Origin: an uncultured Peptoniphilus sp.
Lineage (GTDB): Bacteria > Bacillota > Clostridia > Tissierellales > Peptoniphilaceae
NCBI GenBank assembly: GCA_946999425.1
Contig: CAMQDG010000010.1
Coordinates: forward strand, 1 to 31,966
Direction: 5' to 3'
Length of the DNA stretch: 31,966 nucleotides
Numbering within the stretch: the stretch's first letter is position 1; each line of letters starts with the position of its first letter. The notes beneath the pieces were generated by a model. That model was not told the origin of the DNA and searched no databases. It was given only the letters and a program-made list of their open reading frames with translations. This document shows positions 1-6,659 of this stretch, piece after piece. A program made the position numbers and the translations under genes.

Positions 1-55
1 GAGCAGAGGACTGAAAATCCTCGTGTCGCTGGTTCGATTCCGGCTCTGGGCACCA
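1..55 (+). tRNA. tRNA-Phe (GAA), 5' end outside the window
   Basis: The 3' three-quarters of a tRNA. The anticodon stem pairs 6-10 with 18-22 around a 7-base loop with anticodon GAA at 13-15. The T arm has the TTCGATT loop flanked by GCTGG/CCGGC. The acceptor 3' strand, discriminator A52 and an encoded CCA at 53-55 follow. The D-arm 3' strand GAGC opens the window, so the acceptor 5' strand and most of the D arm are missing. GAA reads Phe codons. Confidence 0.95.
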
Positions 56-58
56 AAA

Positions 59-95
59 AACATTCCTAAGATATAAATTTTAGGAATGTTTTTTT
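59..95 (+). terminator. Intrinsic terminator after tRNA-Phe
   Basis: An 11-bp perfect inverted repeat (59-69 with 80-90), arm AACATTCCTAA, is followed directly by a T run to 95. It sits 4 bases after the tRNA CCA end, as expected for the end of a tRNA transcript. Confidence 0.85.
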
Positions 96-137
96 ATTTG
101 TTATTAATAAAATTAAAATTAAATAAAATTAGGTTTT

Positions 138-176
138 AATAAAAGGGTTTTAGGAAATAAAGCCCTTTTATTTTTT
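138..176 (+). terminator. Second hairpin with T run, terminator-like
   Basis: A 10-bp perfect inverted repeat (138-147 with 163-172), arm AATAAAAGGG, has extra weaker pairs toward the loop and ends in a T tract at 171-176. No gene lies between this and the previous terminator, so it is probably a back-up terminator that insulates the opp promoter. Role inferred from structure only. Confidence 0.55.
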
Positions 177-229
177 ATATTTATGAAAAAACTTTCACGA
201 GAATTTATTAAGATAACGATTTACATCAT

Positions 230-258
230 TTGCAATATAAAACTTTAAAGCGTATAAT
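230..258 (+). promoter_or_regulatory. Predicted sigma-A promoter of the opp operon
   Basis: TTGCAA at 230-235, a 17-base spacer and a perfect TATAAT at 253-258. It lies 55 bases before the oppB start, and the ribosome site AAAGGAG is at 302-308. Confidence 0.75.
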
Positions 259-273
259 GGATGAAAGTTTTAT
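237..273. promoter_or_regulatory. Palindromic operator candidate over the opp -10 box
   Basis: ATAAAACTTT at 237-246 is perfectly inverted as AAAGTTTTAT at 264-273. The symmetry centre (about 255) falls inside the TATAAT. A related half-site AAAACTTTCA lies at 188-197, the exact complement of 262-271. A dimeric repressor bound here would block promoter opening. No regulator is identified, and A/T-rich arms can arise by chance. Confidence 0.4.
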
Positions 274-313
274 TTAACTAAAGCGAAAAACAGTTAAAAC
301 AAAAGGAGTAAAA

Positions 314-1246
314 ATGGCAAAGTATATTTTTAAAAGAATTTTACAATCTATTCTTGTTTTGCTTGTTGTAACTTGTATAACATTTCTACTTATGAAAAGT
401 GTACCGGGAAGTCCTTTTTTAGGAGAGAAAGCACAATCTCCAGAGGTTACAGCTGCCCTGTATAAAAAATATGGTTTAGACAAGCCCACACATATTCAAC
501 TTATAAACTACCTTAAAAATTCTCTTAAATTAGATTTTGGAGTTTCTTTAAAAATGCAAAAAAATAGACCTGTAATTGAAATTATTAAAGAAATGCTACC
601 AACCTCTGCAAAACTTGGAATTATAGCTGTAATTTGGGCTACCCTTGTGGGCGTTCCTTTAGGATGTCTTGCAGCATATAATAGAGGCAAAAAAGTTGAT
701 GACTTTTTAAGAGTATTAACAACTATAGGTATATCAGTGCCAGGTTTTGTTACAGCGACTTTATTGTTAGTATTTTTCGGGGTTAAACTTCATATTTTAC
801 CGACTATGGGACTTAGCAATATAAGAAGTTATATTATGCCTTGTTTTGCTCTTGGATTTTATCCTATGTGTTATATAGCAAGACTTTCAAGATCATCAAT
901 GCTTGATGCAATAAATCAAGATTATATAAGAACTGCAAAGTCAAAAGGCGTTCCTTCAAGAAAAATTTTATTTAAGCACGCTTTAAGAAATGCTTTTATA
1001 CCGGTTCTTACTTATTTAGGACCATTAACAGCGGGAATTATTACAGGTTCTCTTGTAATATAATCTGTTTTTTCTCTTCCGGGACTTGGAAGATATTTTG
1101 TAAATTCTATTATAAACAGAGATTACCCAATTATAATGGCGACAACAATTTTCTTTGCCGCCTTGGTAATAACAATGAATTTGATAGTAGATATTTTATA
1201 TAAATTTGTAGACCCGAGAATTGATGTTACAAAGGAGACTCAATAA
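314..1246 (+). pseudogene. oppB: Oligopeptide ABC transporter permease OppB, interrupted by an in-frame TAA
   Basis: Membrane permease of an oligopeptide/dipeptide importer (BPD_transp_1 family, OppB/DppB branch). The first 249 residues have an N-terminal membrane segment near 9-30, further hydrophobic segments, and the cytoplasmic EAA-type loop near 190-225 that docks on the ATPases. At 1061-1063 the reading frame hits TAA. The same frame then continues for 60 more codons with family-like sequence (SLPGLGRYFV, a last membrane segment, DPRI) to a TAA at 1244-1246 that overlaps the oppC start. Related permeases usually have Glu at the interrupted site, so a single GAA to TAA change would explain it. 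Repaired length is 310 residues, normal for the family. As read, the product lacks its last membrane segment. It may be a true recent nonsense mutation, a read error, or readthrough. Confidence 0.85.
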
Positions 1247-2271
1247 TGCAAAAATTTTTTAGTTTACAACAAGATCCTGAAGACTTAGGCATAACTTTTG
1301 CATCTGATGATTTTGAACCTGCAAGTTTAAAAGACAGGGAAGATTTTTATGCAAAAGCTCCTTCAGTATCCTATTGGAAAGATGCCTGGAGAAGGTTAAA
1401 AGCAAATAAAGTTGCAATGGTAAGTTTAATATTTTTAATATTCGTTGTAATATTTGCCTTTTTAGGGCCTCTATTTGTAAAGGGAGATTATACAACTCAG
1501 TTTAGAGGTGACGAAAATTTATTTCCTTGTTTACAATATCCTTTTGGAACAGATAAATTAGGAAGAAATATTTTAACGAGAGTTATGTACGGCACAAGAG
1601 TTTCTCTTATAGTAGGAATCTTCGCCTCACTTATAGTACTTGTAATAGGAAGTATTTACGGAGCTGTTTCAGGCTACTTCGGTGGAAGAGTTGATTCATT
1701 AATGATGAGAATTTTAGATCTTATTTATTCAGTGCCTGATGTACTTGTAGTAATTCTTATTTCAATAGCAATTAATAAACCCCTAAAAGATTGGGTTAAC
1801 AATAGCGGAAGCCAATTTGCAAAAAAAGTCGGAGTTTTAGGGCCGGCACTTATTTCAATATTTATAGTCTTCGGGCTTTTATATTGGGTAGGTATGGCAA
1901 GAATAATAAGAGGACAAGTTCTTATGCTTAAAGAACAGGAATTTATTACCGCTGTAAGAGCCTTGGGAGGAAGTAAAAAGAGAATAATAAAAAGACATAT
2001 TTTTCCAAATTGTATAGGTCAAATAATTGTAATGACTGCTATGCAAATTCCATCGGCAATATTTCTTGAAAGTTTTTTATCTTTTTTGGGAATTGGAGTT
2101 TCAGCCCCTATGACATCCCTTGGTGCCATGGCGGCAGATGCTCTTGGAGGAATTTACTCCTATGCTTATAGGTTGGTAATTCCATCAATTTTATTAAGTT
2201 TAATTATTTTAAGTTTAAATTTATTTAGTGACGGCTTGAGAGATGCTCTTGACCCAAGATTGAAGAAGTAG
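1246..2271 (+). CDS. oppC: Oligopeptide ABC transporter permease OppC
   Basis: Second membrane permease of the peptide importer, expected to pair with OppB. A hydrophilic N-terminal extension of about 56 residues precedes the first membrane segment (58-78). The motif PFGTDKLGRNIL at 99-110 is typical of OppC/DppC. More membrane segments follow, and the EAA loop at about 231-255 should contact OppD/OppF. The 341-residue length is somewhat long because of the N-terminal extension. The ATG shares one base with the original oppB stop (TAATG), with AAGGAG 8 bases upstream, so translation would normally be coupled to the end of oppB. The stop inside oppB ends that coupling about 180 bases early and may reduce OppC output. 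Confidence 0.93.
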   Translation: MQKFFSLQQDPEDLGITFASDDFEPASLKDREDFYAKAPSVSYWKDAWRRLKANKVAMVSLIFLIFVVIFAFLGPLFVKGDYTTQFRGDENLFPCLQYPFGTDKLGRNILTRVMYGTRVSLIVGIFASLIVLVIGSIYGAVSGYFGGRVDSLMMRILDLIYSVPDVLVVILISIAINKPLKDWVNNSGSQFAKKVGVLGPALISIFIVFGLLYWVGMARIIRGQVLMLKEQEFITAVRALGGSKKRIIKRHIFPNCIGQIIVMTAMQIPSAIFLESFLSFLGIGVSAPMTSLGAMAADALGGIYSYAYRLVIPSILLSLIILSLNLFSDGLRDALDPRLKK

Positions 2272-2278
2272 GTGAATT

Positions 2279-3265
2279 ATGGAAAACAAATTATTAAGCA
2301 TAGAAGATTTAAAAGTTTCTTTTTATACACCTGTGGGAGAAGTAAAAGCCGTTGACGGAATAAATTATGATTTAAATTACAATGAAGTAATGGGAATAGT
2401 TGGAGAATCCGGAAGTGGAAAAAGCGTTGAAGCCTATTCAATAATGGGCTTGCTTCAAGAACCGGGAAAAGTTAAGTCAGGAAAAATTATTTTTGAAAAT
2501 GAAAATATTTTAGACTATGACAAAAAACAGATGGAAGATTTTAGGGGAAACAAATGCTCTATGATTTTTCAAAATCCTATGACTTGCTTAAATCCCGTAT
2601 ATACCATTGGAAACCAACTTATGGAAGCAGTCTTGGTCCACAAGAAAATTTCAAAAGAAGAAGCTTATAAAAAAGCAGTAGAAATGCTTGAACTTGTTGG
2701 AATATCAAATCCAGAAAAAAGAATGAAACAATACCCTCATGAGCTCTCAGGGGGCATGAGACAAAGAGTAATGATAGGAATGGGTCTTATATGTGAGCCC
2801 AAACTTTTAATCGCTGACGAGCCTACTACGGCCTTAGACGTAACAATTCAAGCTCAGATATTGGAACTTATGAAAGACATACAAAACAAAACAAAAATGA
2901 GCATTATTTTTATAACCCATAATCTGGGAGTAGTTGCAGCAATTTGTGATAAAGTCAGCGTTATGTATGCAGGAAAAATCGTTGAACAGGGAAGCGTTGA
3001 TGATATTTTTTATAAACCACAACATCCCTATACAAAGGGACTTTTAAAATCAATGCCAAGAATTGATTCAAAGGAAGATGAACGGCTTAAAAGTATTGAA
3101 GGAAATCCAGTAGACATGTTAAATCCACCAGAAGGCTGCGGATTTGGACAAAGGTGTGACAATTGCATGAAAATTTGCCTTAGAAAAGAACCACCCATGT
3201 TTGAGATTTCAGAAAATCATTATTCAAAATGTTGGCTACATTTAAACAGGGAGGGAATTAAATGA
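2279..3265 (+). CDS. oppD: Oligopeptide ABC transporter ATPase OppD
   Basis: One of two nucleotide-binding subunits that power peptide import. The Walker A GESGSGKS is at 42-49, the signature LSGGMRQR at 156-163 and Walker B LLIADE at 176-181. The C-terminal oligopeptide-transporter domain carries a four-cysteine cluster (Cys-Gly-Phe... Cys-Asp-Asn-Cys... Cys... Cys-Trp) within the last 40 residues or so. That feature is common in OppD/DppD proteins, and in some homologues is reported to hold an iron-sulfur centre. Starts 8 bases after oppC with GTAGGTG as ribosome site. It overlaps oppF by 4 bases (ATGA), indicating tight coupling. The 328-residue length is normal. Confidence 0.95.
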   Translation: MENKLLSIEDLKVSFYTPVGEVKAVDGINYDLNYNEVMGIVGESGSGKSVEAYSIMGLLQEPGKVKSGKIIFENENILDYDKKQMEDFRGNKCSMIFQNPMTCLNPVYTIGNQLMEAVLVHKKISKEEAYKKAVEMLELVGISNPEKRMKQYPHELSGGMRQRVMIGMGLICEPKLLIADEPTTALDVTIQAQILELMKDIQNKTKMSIIFITHNLGVVAAICDKVSVMYAGKIVEQGSVDDIFYKPQHPYTKGLLKSMPRIDSKEDERLKSIEGNPVDMLNPPEGCGFGQRCDNCMKICLRKEPPMFEISENHYSKCWLHLNREGIK

Positions 3266-4257
3266 AAAAATCAGAAGAAAAACTCCTTGTTTGTGAAAAT
3301 ATAGTAAAGCAATTTAAAGTTAAAGGAAGTTTCGGAAAAATAAATACTGTCCATGCAGTAGATAATGTAAGTCTATTTATAAAAAAAGGAGAGACCCTAG
3401 GACTTGTAGGTGAATCCGGTTGTGGTAAAACAACCTTCGGAAGAACAATTTTAAGATTACACGAACCAACAAGGGGAAAAATAACCTATGACGGACAAGT
3501 AATTTATGATTCTGAAAATAATATAAAAAAGGACATGGTTCCTTTAAGAAGAAAAATGCAAATAATATTTCAAGACCCCTCAGCATCTCTTGACCCAAGA
3601 ATGACAGTTGGAGAAATTGTAGGAGAGGCTCTTGATATTCATAATTTATACGAAAATAAAGAAGACAGAAAAGATAAAATCGGTCAACTATTAAATCGGG
3701 TCGGCTTAAATAGAGAACACGCAAACAGATATCCCCACGAATTTAGCGGCGGACAACAACAAAGAATAGGAATTGCAAGAGCTCTTGCAGTAAAACCAGA
3801 ATTTATAGTTTGCGACGAACCCATATCAGCTTTGGATGTTTCCATTCAGGCTCAAATTGTAAATATGCTTCAAGACATGCAAGAAGAATTTGGATTGACA
3901 TATTTATTTATAGCCCATGACCTATCTGTAGTAAAACATATTTCAGATAGGATAGGAGTAATGTATCTTGGAAAACTTGTAGAACTTGTAGAGGCAAATG
4001 AACTTTATGAAAATCCTCTTCATCCATACACCAAGTCCTTGCTATCAGCAATACCTGTTGCAGATCCTGAGCTAAATAGAAAAAAATCGAGAATAAAATT
4101 AATAGGAGAAATTCCATCGGCAATAAATCCGCCTACAGGATGTAGATTTCACGAAAGATGTCCTTACGCTACAAAAATATGTAAAGAAGAAGAACCAGAA
4201 TTTCGTGAATATGGCCAAGGTCATTATGTAAGTTGTCATAATATAAATAAAATATAG
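3262..4257 (+). CDS. oppF: Oligopeptide ABC transporter ATPase OppF
   Basis: The partner ATPase of OppD in the peptide importer. Walker A GESGCGKT is at 50-57, the signature FSGGQQQR at 161-168 and Walker B FIVCDE at 181-186. The ATG overlaps the oppD TGA, and AGGGAGG precedes it. The C-terminal oligo_HPY-type region has cysteines in the order CRFHERC... C... C near the end, like OppD. Length 331 residues, as expected. Distinguished from OppD by the FSGGQQQR signature and the RRKMQIIFQDP Q-loop typical of OppF/DppF. Confidence 0.95.
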   Translation: MKKSEEKLLVCENIVKQFKVKGSFGKINTVHAVDNVSLFIKKGETLGLVGESGCGKTTFGRTILRLHEPTRGKITYDGQVIYDSENNIKKDMVPLRRKMQIIFQDPSASLDPRMTVGEIVGEALDIHNLYENKEDRKDKIGQLLNRVGLNREHANRYPHEFSGGQQQRIGIARALAVKPEFIVCDEPISALDVSIQAQIVNMLQDMQEEFGLTYLFIAHDLSVVKHISDRIGVMYLGKLVELVEANELYENPLHPYTKSLLSAIPVADPELNRKKSRIKLIGEIPSAINPPTGCRFHERCPYATKICKEEEPEFREYGQGHYVSCHNINKI

Positions 4258-4266
4258 GAGGAGATT

Positions 4267-5940
4267 ATGAAAAGAAAAGGTAAATTATTAGCTCTTTGTT
4301 TAACGTTAATACTAGCATTAACAGCTTGCGGTTCAAAAACTGACAACAAAAAAGCGGAAGGAAATAAAGGAAAAGAAGAAAAGAAAGTTGTACAAGAAGA
4401 ACCAGGAAGACAAGATGGTATATTAGATATTTGTATAGCATCTGAACCAGACTCAATTGACCCCGCATTAAACACTTCTCTTGACGGTGCAACTATGATT
4501 CAACACATGTTTGAAGGTTTAATTAAATGGGAAAATGATGGAAATGGAAATGCAATATTAAAACCTGGTCAAGCCGACAAATGGGAAGTATCAGATGATA
4601 AACTTACTTACACCTTCCATATAAGAGATGGTGCAAAGTGGTCAGATGGTAAACCTGTAACAGCAAATGACTTTGTATACTCATGGAACAGACTTGTAGA
4701 TCCTAACACAGGAGCAGACTATGAATATATGCTTGATATGGTTGATGGATATGATGCTAAAAAATTAAATATTTCAGCACCGGATGAAAAAACTTTTGTA
4801 GTTAAACTTCACACACCAACACCATACTTTGAAGAAATTTGTGCTTTCGCAGCAACATATCCTTTAAGGAAAGATATGGTTGAAGGAAATGACAAATGGA
4901 CTTTAAAGCCAGAAACTTATATTTCAAATGGACCATACAAACTTGCATCTTGGGAACACAATCAAGTAATAAGTATGGAAAAAAATCCAGAATATTATGA
5001 CGCAGATAAGATAACAGCAGAAAAATTAGCCTTCCACTTAAAAGATGATGACAATGCAATTTATGCATCATATAGGGCAGGAGAACTTGACTTTATAGAA
5101 AGTGTCCCGACAGAAGAAGTTCAAAAGTTAATAGAAAACGGCGAACTTAAAATCAATCCTCAAGTAGGAACTTATTTCGTATGCTTTAACACTTCAAAAC
5201 CACCCTTTGACAATGTAAAAGTTAGAAAAGCTTTCAGTCTTGTAATTGATAGAAACTTTATAGTTGAACAAGTAACAGGTAAAGGACAACAACCGGCATC
5301 AGGATTTGTTCCATCTGGAGTAAGCGATAAAGATGGAGCAAATGGAGATGACTTTAGAACAAAAGGTGGAGATTTCTATTCAATCAACGCTGACGATTAC
5401 ACTAAAAATGTAGAAGAAGCAAAAAAACTTCTTAAAGAAGCAGGTTATCCAGACGGAAAGGGCTTCCCACAAATTGAATATATCTACAACACATCAGAAG
5501 GACACAAAGCAGTAGCAGAAGCACTTCAAAACATGTGGCAAACAGAACTTGGAGTAACAGTAACACTTCAAAACTCTGACTGGAATGTATTCTTAAAAGA
5601 CAGAAAAGAAGGAAACTACAATATAGCTCGTCACGGATGGGTAGCAGATTATAATGATCCTATGTCATTTATTGATATGTGGATGACAGGCGGCGGAAAT
5701 AATGACGCACAATATTCAAACCCAGAATTTGACAAACTTGTAAAAGAAGCAAAAACTACAAATGACACAGCAAAAAGATTTGAAGATCTTCACAAAGCTG
5801 AAGACATAGCAGTAAAAGACGATGCAATAGTAGCACCAATTTACTTCTACACAAGCCCACATATGATTAAACCTAACATAGAAGGATTATTCTACACACC
5901 ACTTGGATATTACTTCTTCGGAGAAACAAAAGGATTTTAA
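4267..5940 (+). CDS. oppA: Oligopeptide-binding lipoprotein OppA
   Basis: The extracellular solute-binding protein (SBP_bac_5 family) that captures peptides and hands them to OppBC. The N-terminus is a lipoprotein signal: Lys/Arg-rich start, hydrophobic core, lipobox L-T-A-C with lipidated Cys21. A short Lys/Glu-rich linker (about 24-46) tethers it to the membrane. The mature domain begins ICIASEPDSIDPAL, a family hallmark, and contains the YSWNRLVDP and SNGPYKL motifs. The 557 residues fit the family. A strong AGGAGGAG ribosome site lies 9 bases after oppF. Last gene of the operon, closed by a terminator at 5954. The typically high need for binding protein fits its strong ribosome site. Confidence 0.96.
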   Translation: MKRKGKLLALCLTLILALTACGSKTDNKKAEGNKGKEEKKVVQEEPGRQDGILDICIASEPDSIDPALNTSLDGATMIQHMFEGLIKWENDGNGNAILKPGQADKWEVSDDKLTYTFHIRDGAKWSDGKPVTANDFVYSWNRLVDPNTGADYEYMLDMVDGYDAKKLNISAPDEKTFVVKLHTPTPYFEEICAFAATYPLRKDMVEGNDKWTLKPETYISNGPYKLASWEHNQVISMEKNPEYYDADKITAEKLAFHLKDDDNAIYASYRAGELDFIESVPTEEVQKLIENGELKINPQVGTYFVCFNTSKPPFDNVKVRKAFSLVIDRNFIVEQVTGKGQQPASGFVPSGVSDKDGANGDDFRTKGGDFYSINADDYTKNVEEAKKLLKEAGYPDGKGFPQIEYIYNTSEGHKAVAEALQNMWQTELGVTVTLQNSDWNVFLKDRKEGNYNIARHGWVADYNDPMSFIDMWMTGGGNNDAQYSNPEFDKLVKEAKTTNDTAKRFEDLHKAEDIAVKDDAIVAPIYFYTSPHMIKPNIEGLFYTPLGYYFFGETKGF

Positions 5941-5953
5941 AATAACAAAAAAC

Positions 5954-5989
5954 CAATAAAAAAGGACTCTTAAGAGTCTTTTTTTATTG
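5954..5989. terminator. Terminator of the opp operon
   Basis: A nearly perfect 36-base palindrome. CAATAAAAAAGGACTCTT (5954-5971) pairs with 5972-5989, with one G-T wobble. The core GGACTCTT/AAGAGTCT is followed by seven T, so it acts on the plus strand and may work in both directions. Confidence 0.85.
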
Positions 5990-6057
5990 CAAAAGAAAAA
6001 ATAATCCAATGTAGGGACAAATTTATTGAAAATTTAAAAATCATTGTAATTTTGAAT

Positions 6058-6256
6058 CCACACAGAAATGTGGGGTAAATTTATGCGAAGAGATTTCACA
6101 AGAATAAACCCATGCAAGTGAATGTAGGGACCAATTTATTGGTCCGGCGGCGAAGTCGAGTGATTTAAAACAAAATAAAAAATGAGAAAGAGTAAATGCA
6201 GATTAAATATAAATTGAAAAAATTTAAAAACAAAATGCTTCACATGAAGCGTAAAA
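6058..6256 (+). repeat. Composite palindromic repeat, copy 1
   Basis: Order of parts: a CCACA/TGTGG hairpin (6058-6073); GGGGTAAATTTATGCGAA; the block AATGTAGGGACC at 6121; a perfect 8-bp hairpin GGACCAAT/ATTGGTCC (6128-6145); a small CGGC-GAA-GTCG hairpin (6148-6158); an A-rich tail; and an 18-base hairpin at 6235-6252. The same order recurs in copy 2. It has no reading frame and no transposase, so it resembles a REP- or MITE-like non-coding element. Confidence 0.75.
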
Positions 6257-6302
6257 AAATTTTATAAAAAATGTCGAGTTTGTTCTCCCACCCAATTCAC
6301 GC

Positions 6303-6325
6303 GGACCGGTAAACCGGTCCCTACA
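6303..6325 (-). repeat. Inverted partial copy of the repeat
   Basis: GGACCGGT/ACCGGTCC (6303-6310 with 6313-6320) followed by CTACA is the reverse complement of the TGTAGGGACC block in the two direct copies. The stem interior reads GGT/ACC rather than AAT/ATT, so both sides changed together. Confidence 0.7.
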
Positions 6326-6337
6326 GCCCACAAAAGT

Positions 6338-6575
6338 CCACATGGGAATGTGGGGTAAATTTGTGCGAACAAGTTGCAAGAGATTAAATCCCTGCAATCG
6401 AATGTAGGGACCAATTTATTGGTCCGGCGGCGAAGCCGAATCAATAGAAATAAAATAAAAAAATGAAAAAGAAAAATTGTGGAAAAAATATAAATTGAAA
6501 AAACATAAAAAAATGCTATACGTAGAGCATAAAAAATTTAAAAACAAAATGCTTCACGTAAAGCATAAAAAATAT
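6338..6575 (+). repeat. Composite palindromic repeat, copy 2
   Basis: The same parts as copy 1, 280 bases downstream: CCACAT/ATGTGG hairpin (6338-6353), AATGTAGGGACC at 6401, GGACCAAT/ATTGGTCC (6408-6425) and CGGC-GAA-GCCG (6428-6438). The A-rich tail ends with two 18-base hairpins (6513-6530 and 6549-6566) instead of one. Differences between copies tend to keep the stems paired. Confidence 0.75.
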
Positions 6576-6634
6576 TATTTTAATTTTAAAAAAATTTTTT
6601 GAGAGAAGCTTTGTGCCTAATAGACACATACATA

Positions 6635-6643
6635 TGTTATAAT
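6635..6643 (+). promoter_or_regulatory. Extended -10 promoter of dnaX
   Basis: TGTTATAAT, a TGn-TATAAT extended -10, sits 17 bases before the dnaX ATG. No good -35 lies 16-18 bases upstream. The implied leader is only about 10 bases and contains AAAGGGTG as ribosome site. Confidence 0.65.
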
Positions 6644-6659
6644 TAAAAAAGGGTGAATT

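Larger units (their letters stand above)
5991..6600. repeat. Gene-free palindrome-rich repeat region
   Basis: No credible gene. The stretch holds two direct copies of a composite element offset by 280 bases (anchors 6058/6338 and 6121/6401). There is also one inverted partial copy at 6303-6325 and a degenerate partial copy at about 6008-6028. The individual copies and hairpins are given as separate entries. The G/C-rich blocks stand out from the A/T-rich surroundings. The only open frame here, 6262-6444 on the minus strand, lies across repeat palindromes and is not credible. Confidence 0.8.

Noticed and set aside
274..489. Open frame on the minus strand opposite the start of oppB
   Set aside because: Antisense to strongly family-like oppB codons; composition is that of a shadow frame.
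1137..1246. Separate small protein encoded by the oppB tail (ATG at 1137)
   Set aside because: No ribosome site before this ATG, and the sequence is the ordinary OppB C-terminus; a broken gene is the simpler reading.
6262..6444. Open frame on the minus strand in the repeat region
   Set aside because: Runs across the palindromes of the repeat, has no ribosome site and no recognisable protein features.
6058..6575. CRISPR array
   Set aside because: Only two or three copies, units of about 280 bases with indels, and no regular short repeat-spacer pattern or cas genes.
5991..6600. SRP RNA (ffs) upstream of dnaX, a common arrangement in Gram-positive bacteria
   Set aside because: No GGAA/GCAG-type SRP tip or matching long helix is visible; the stretch is explained by the composite repeat.
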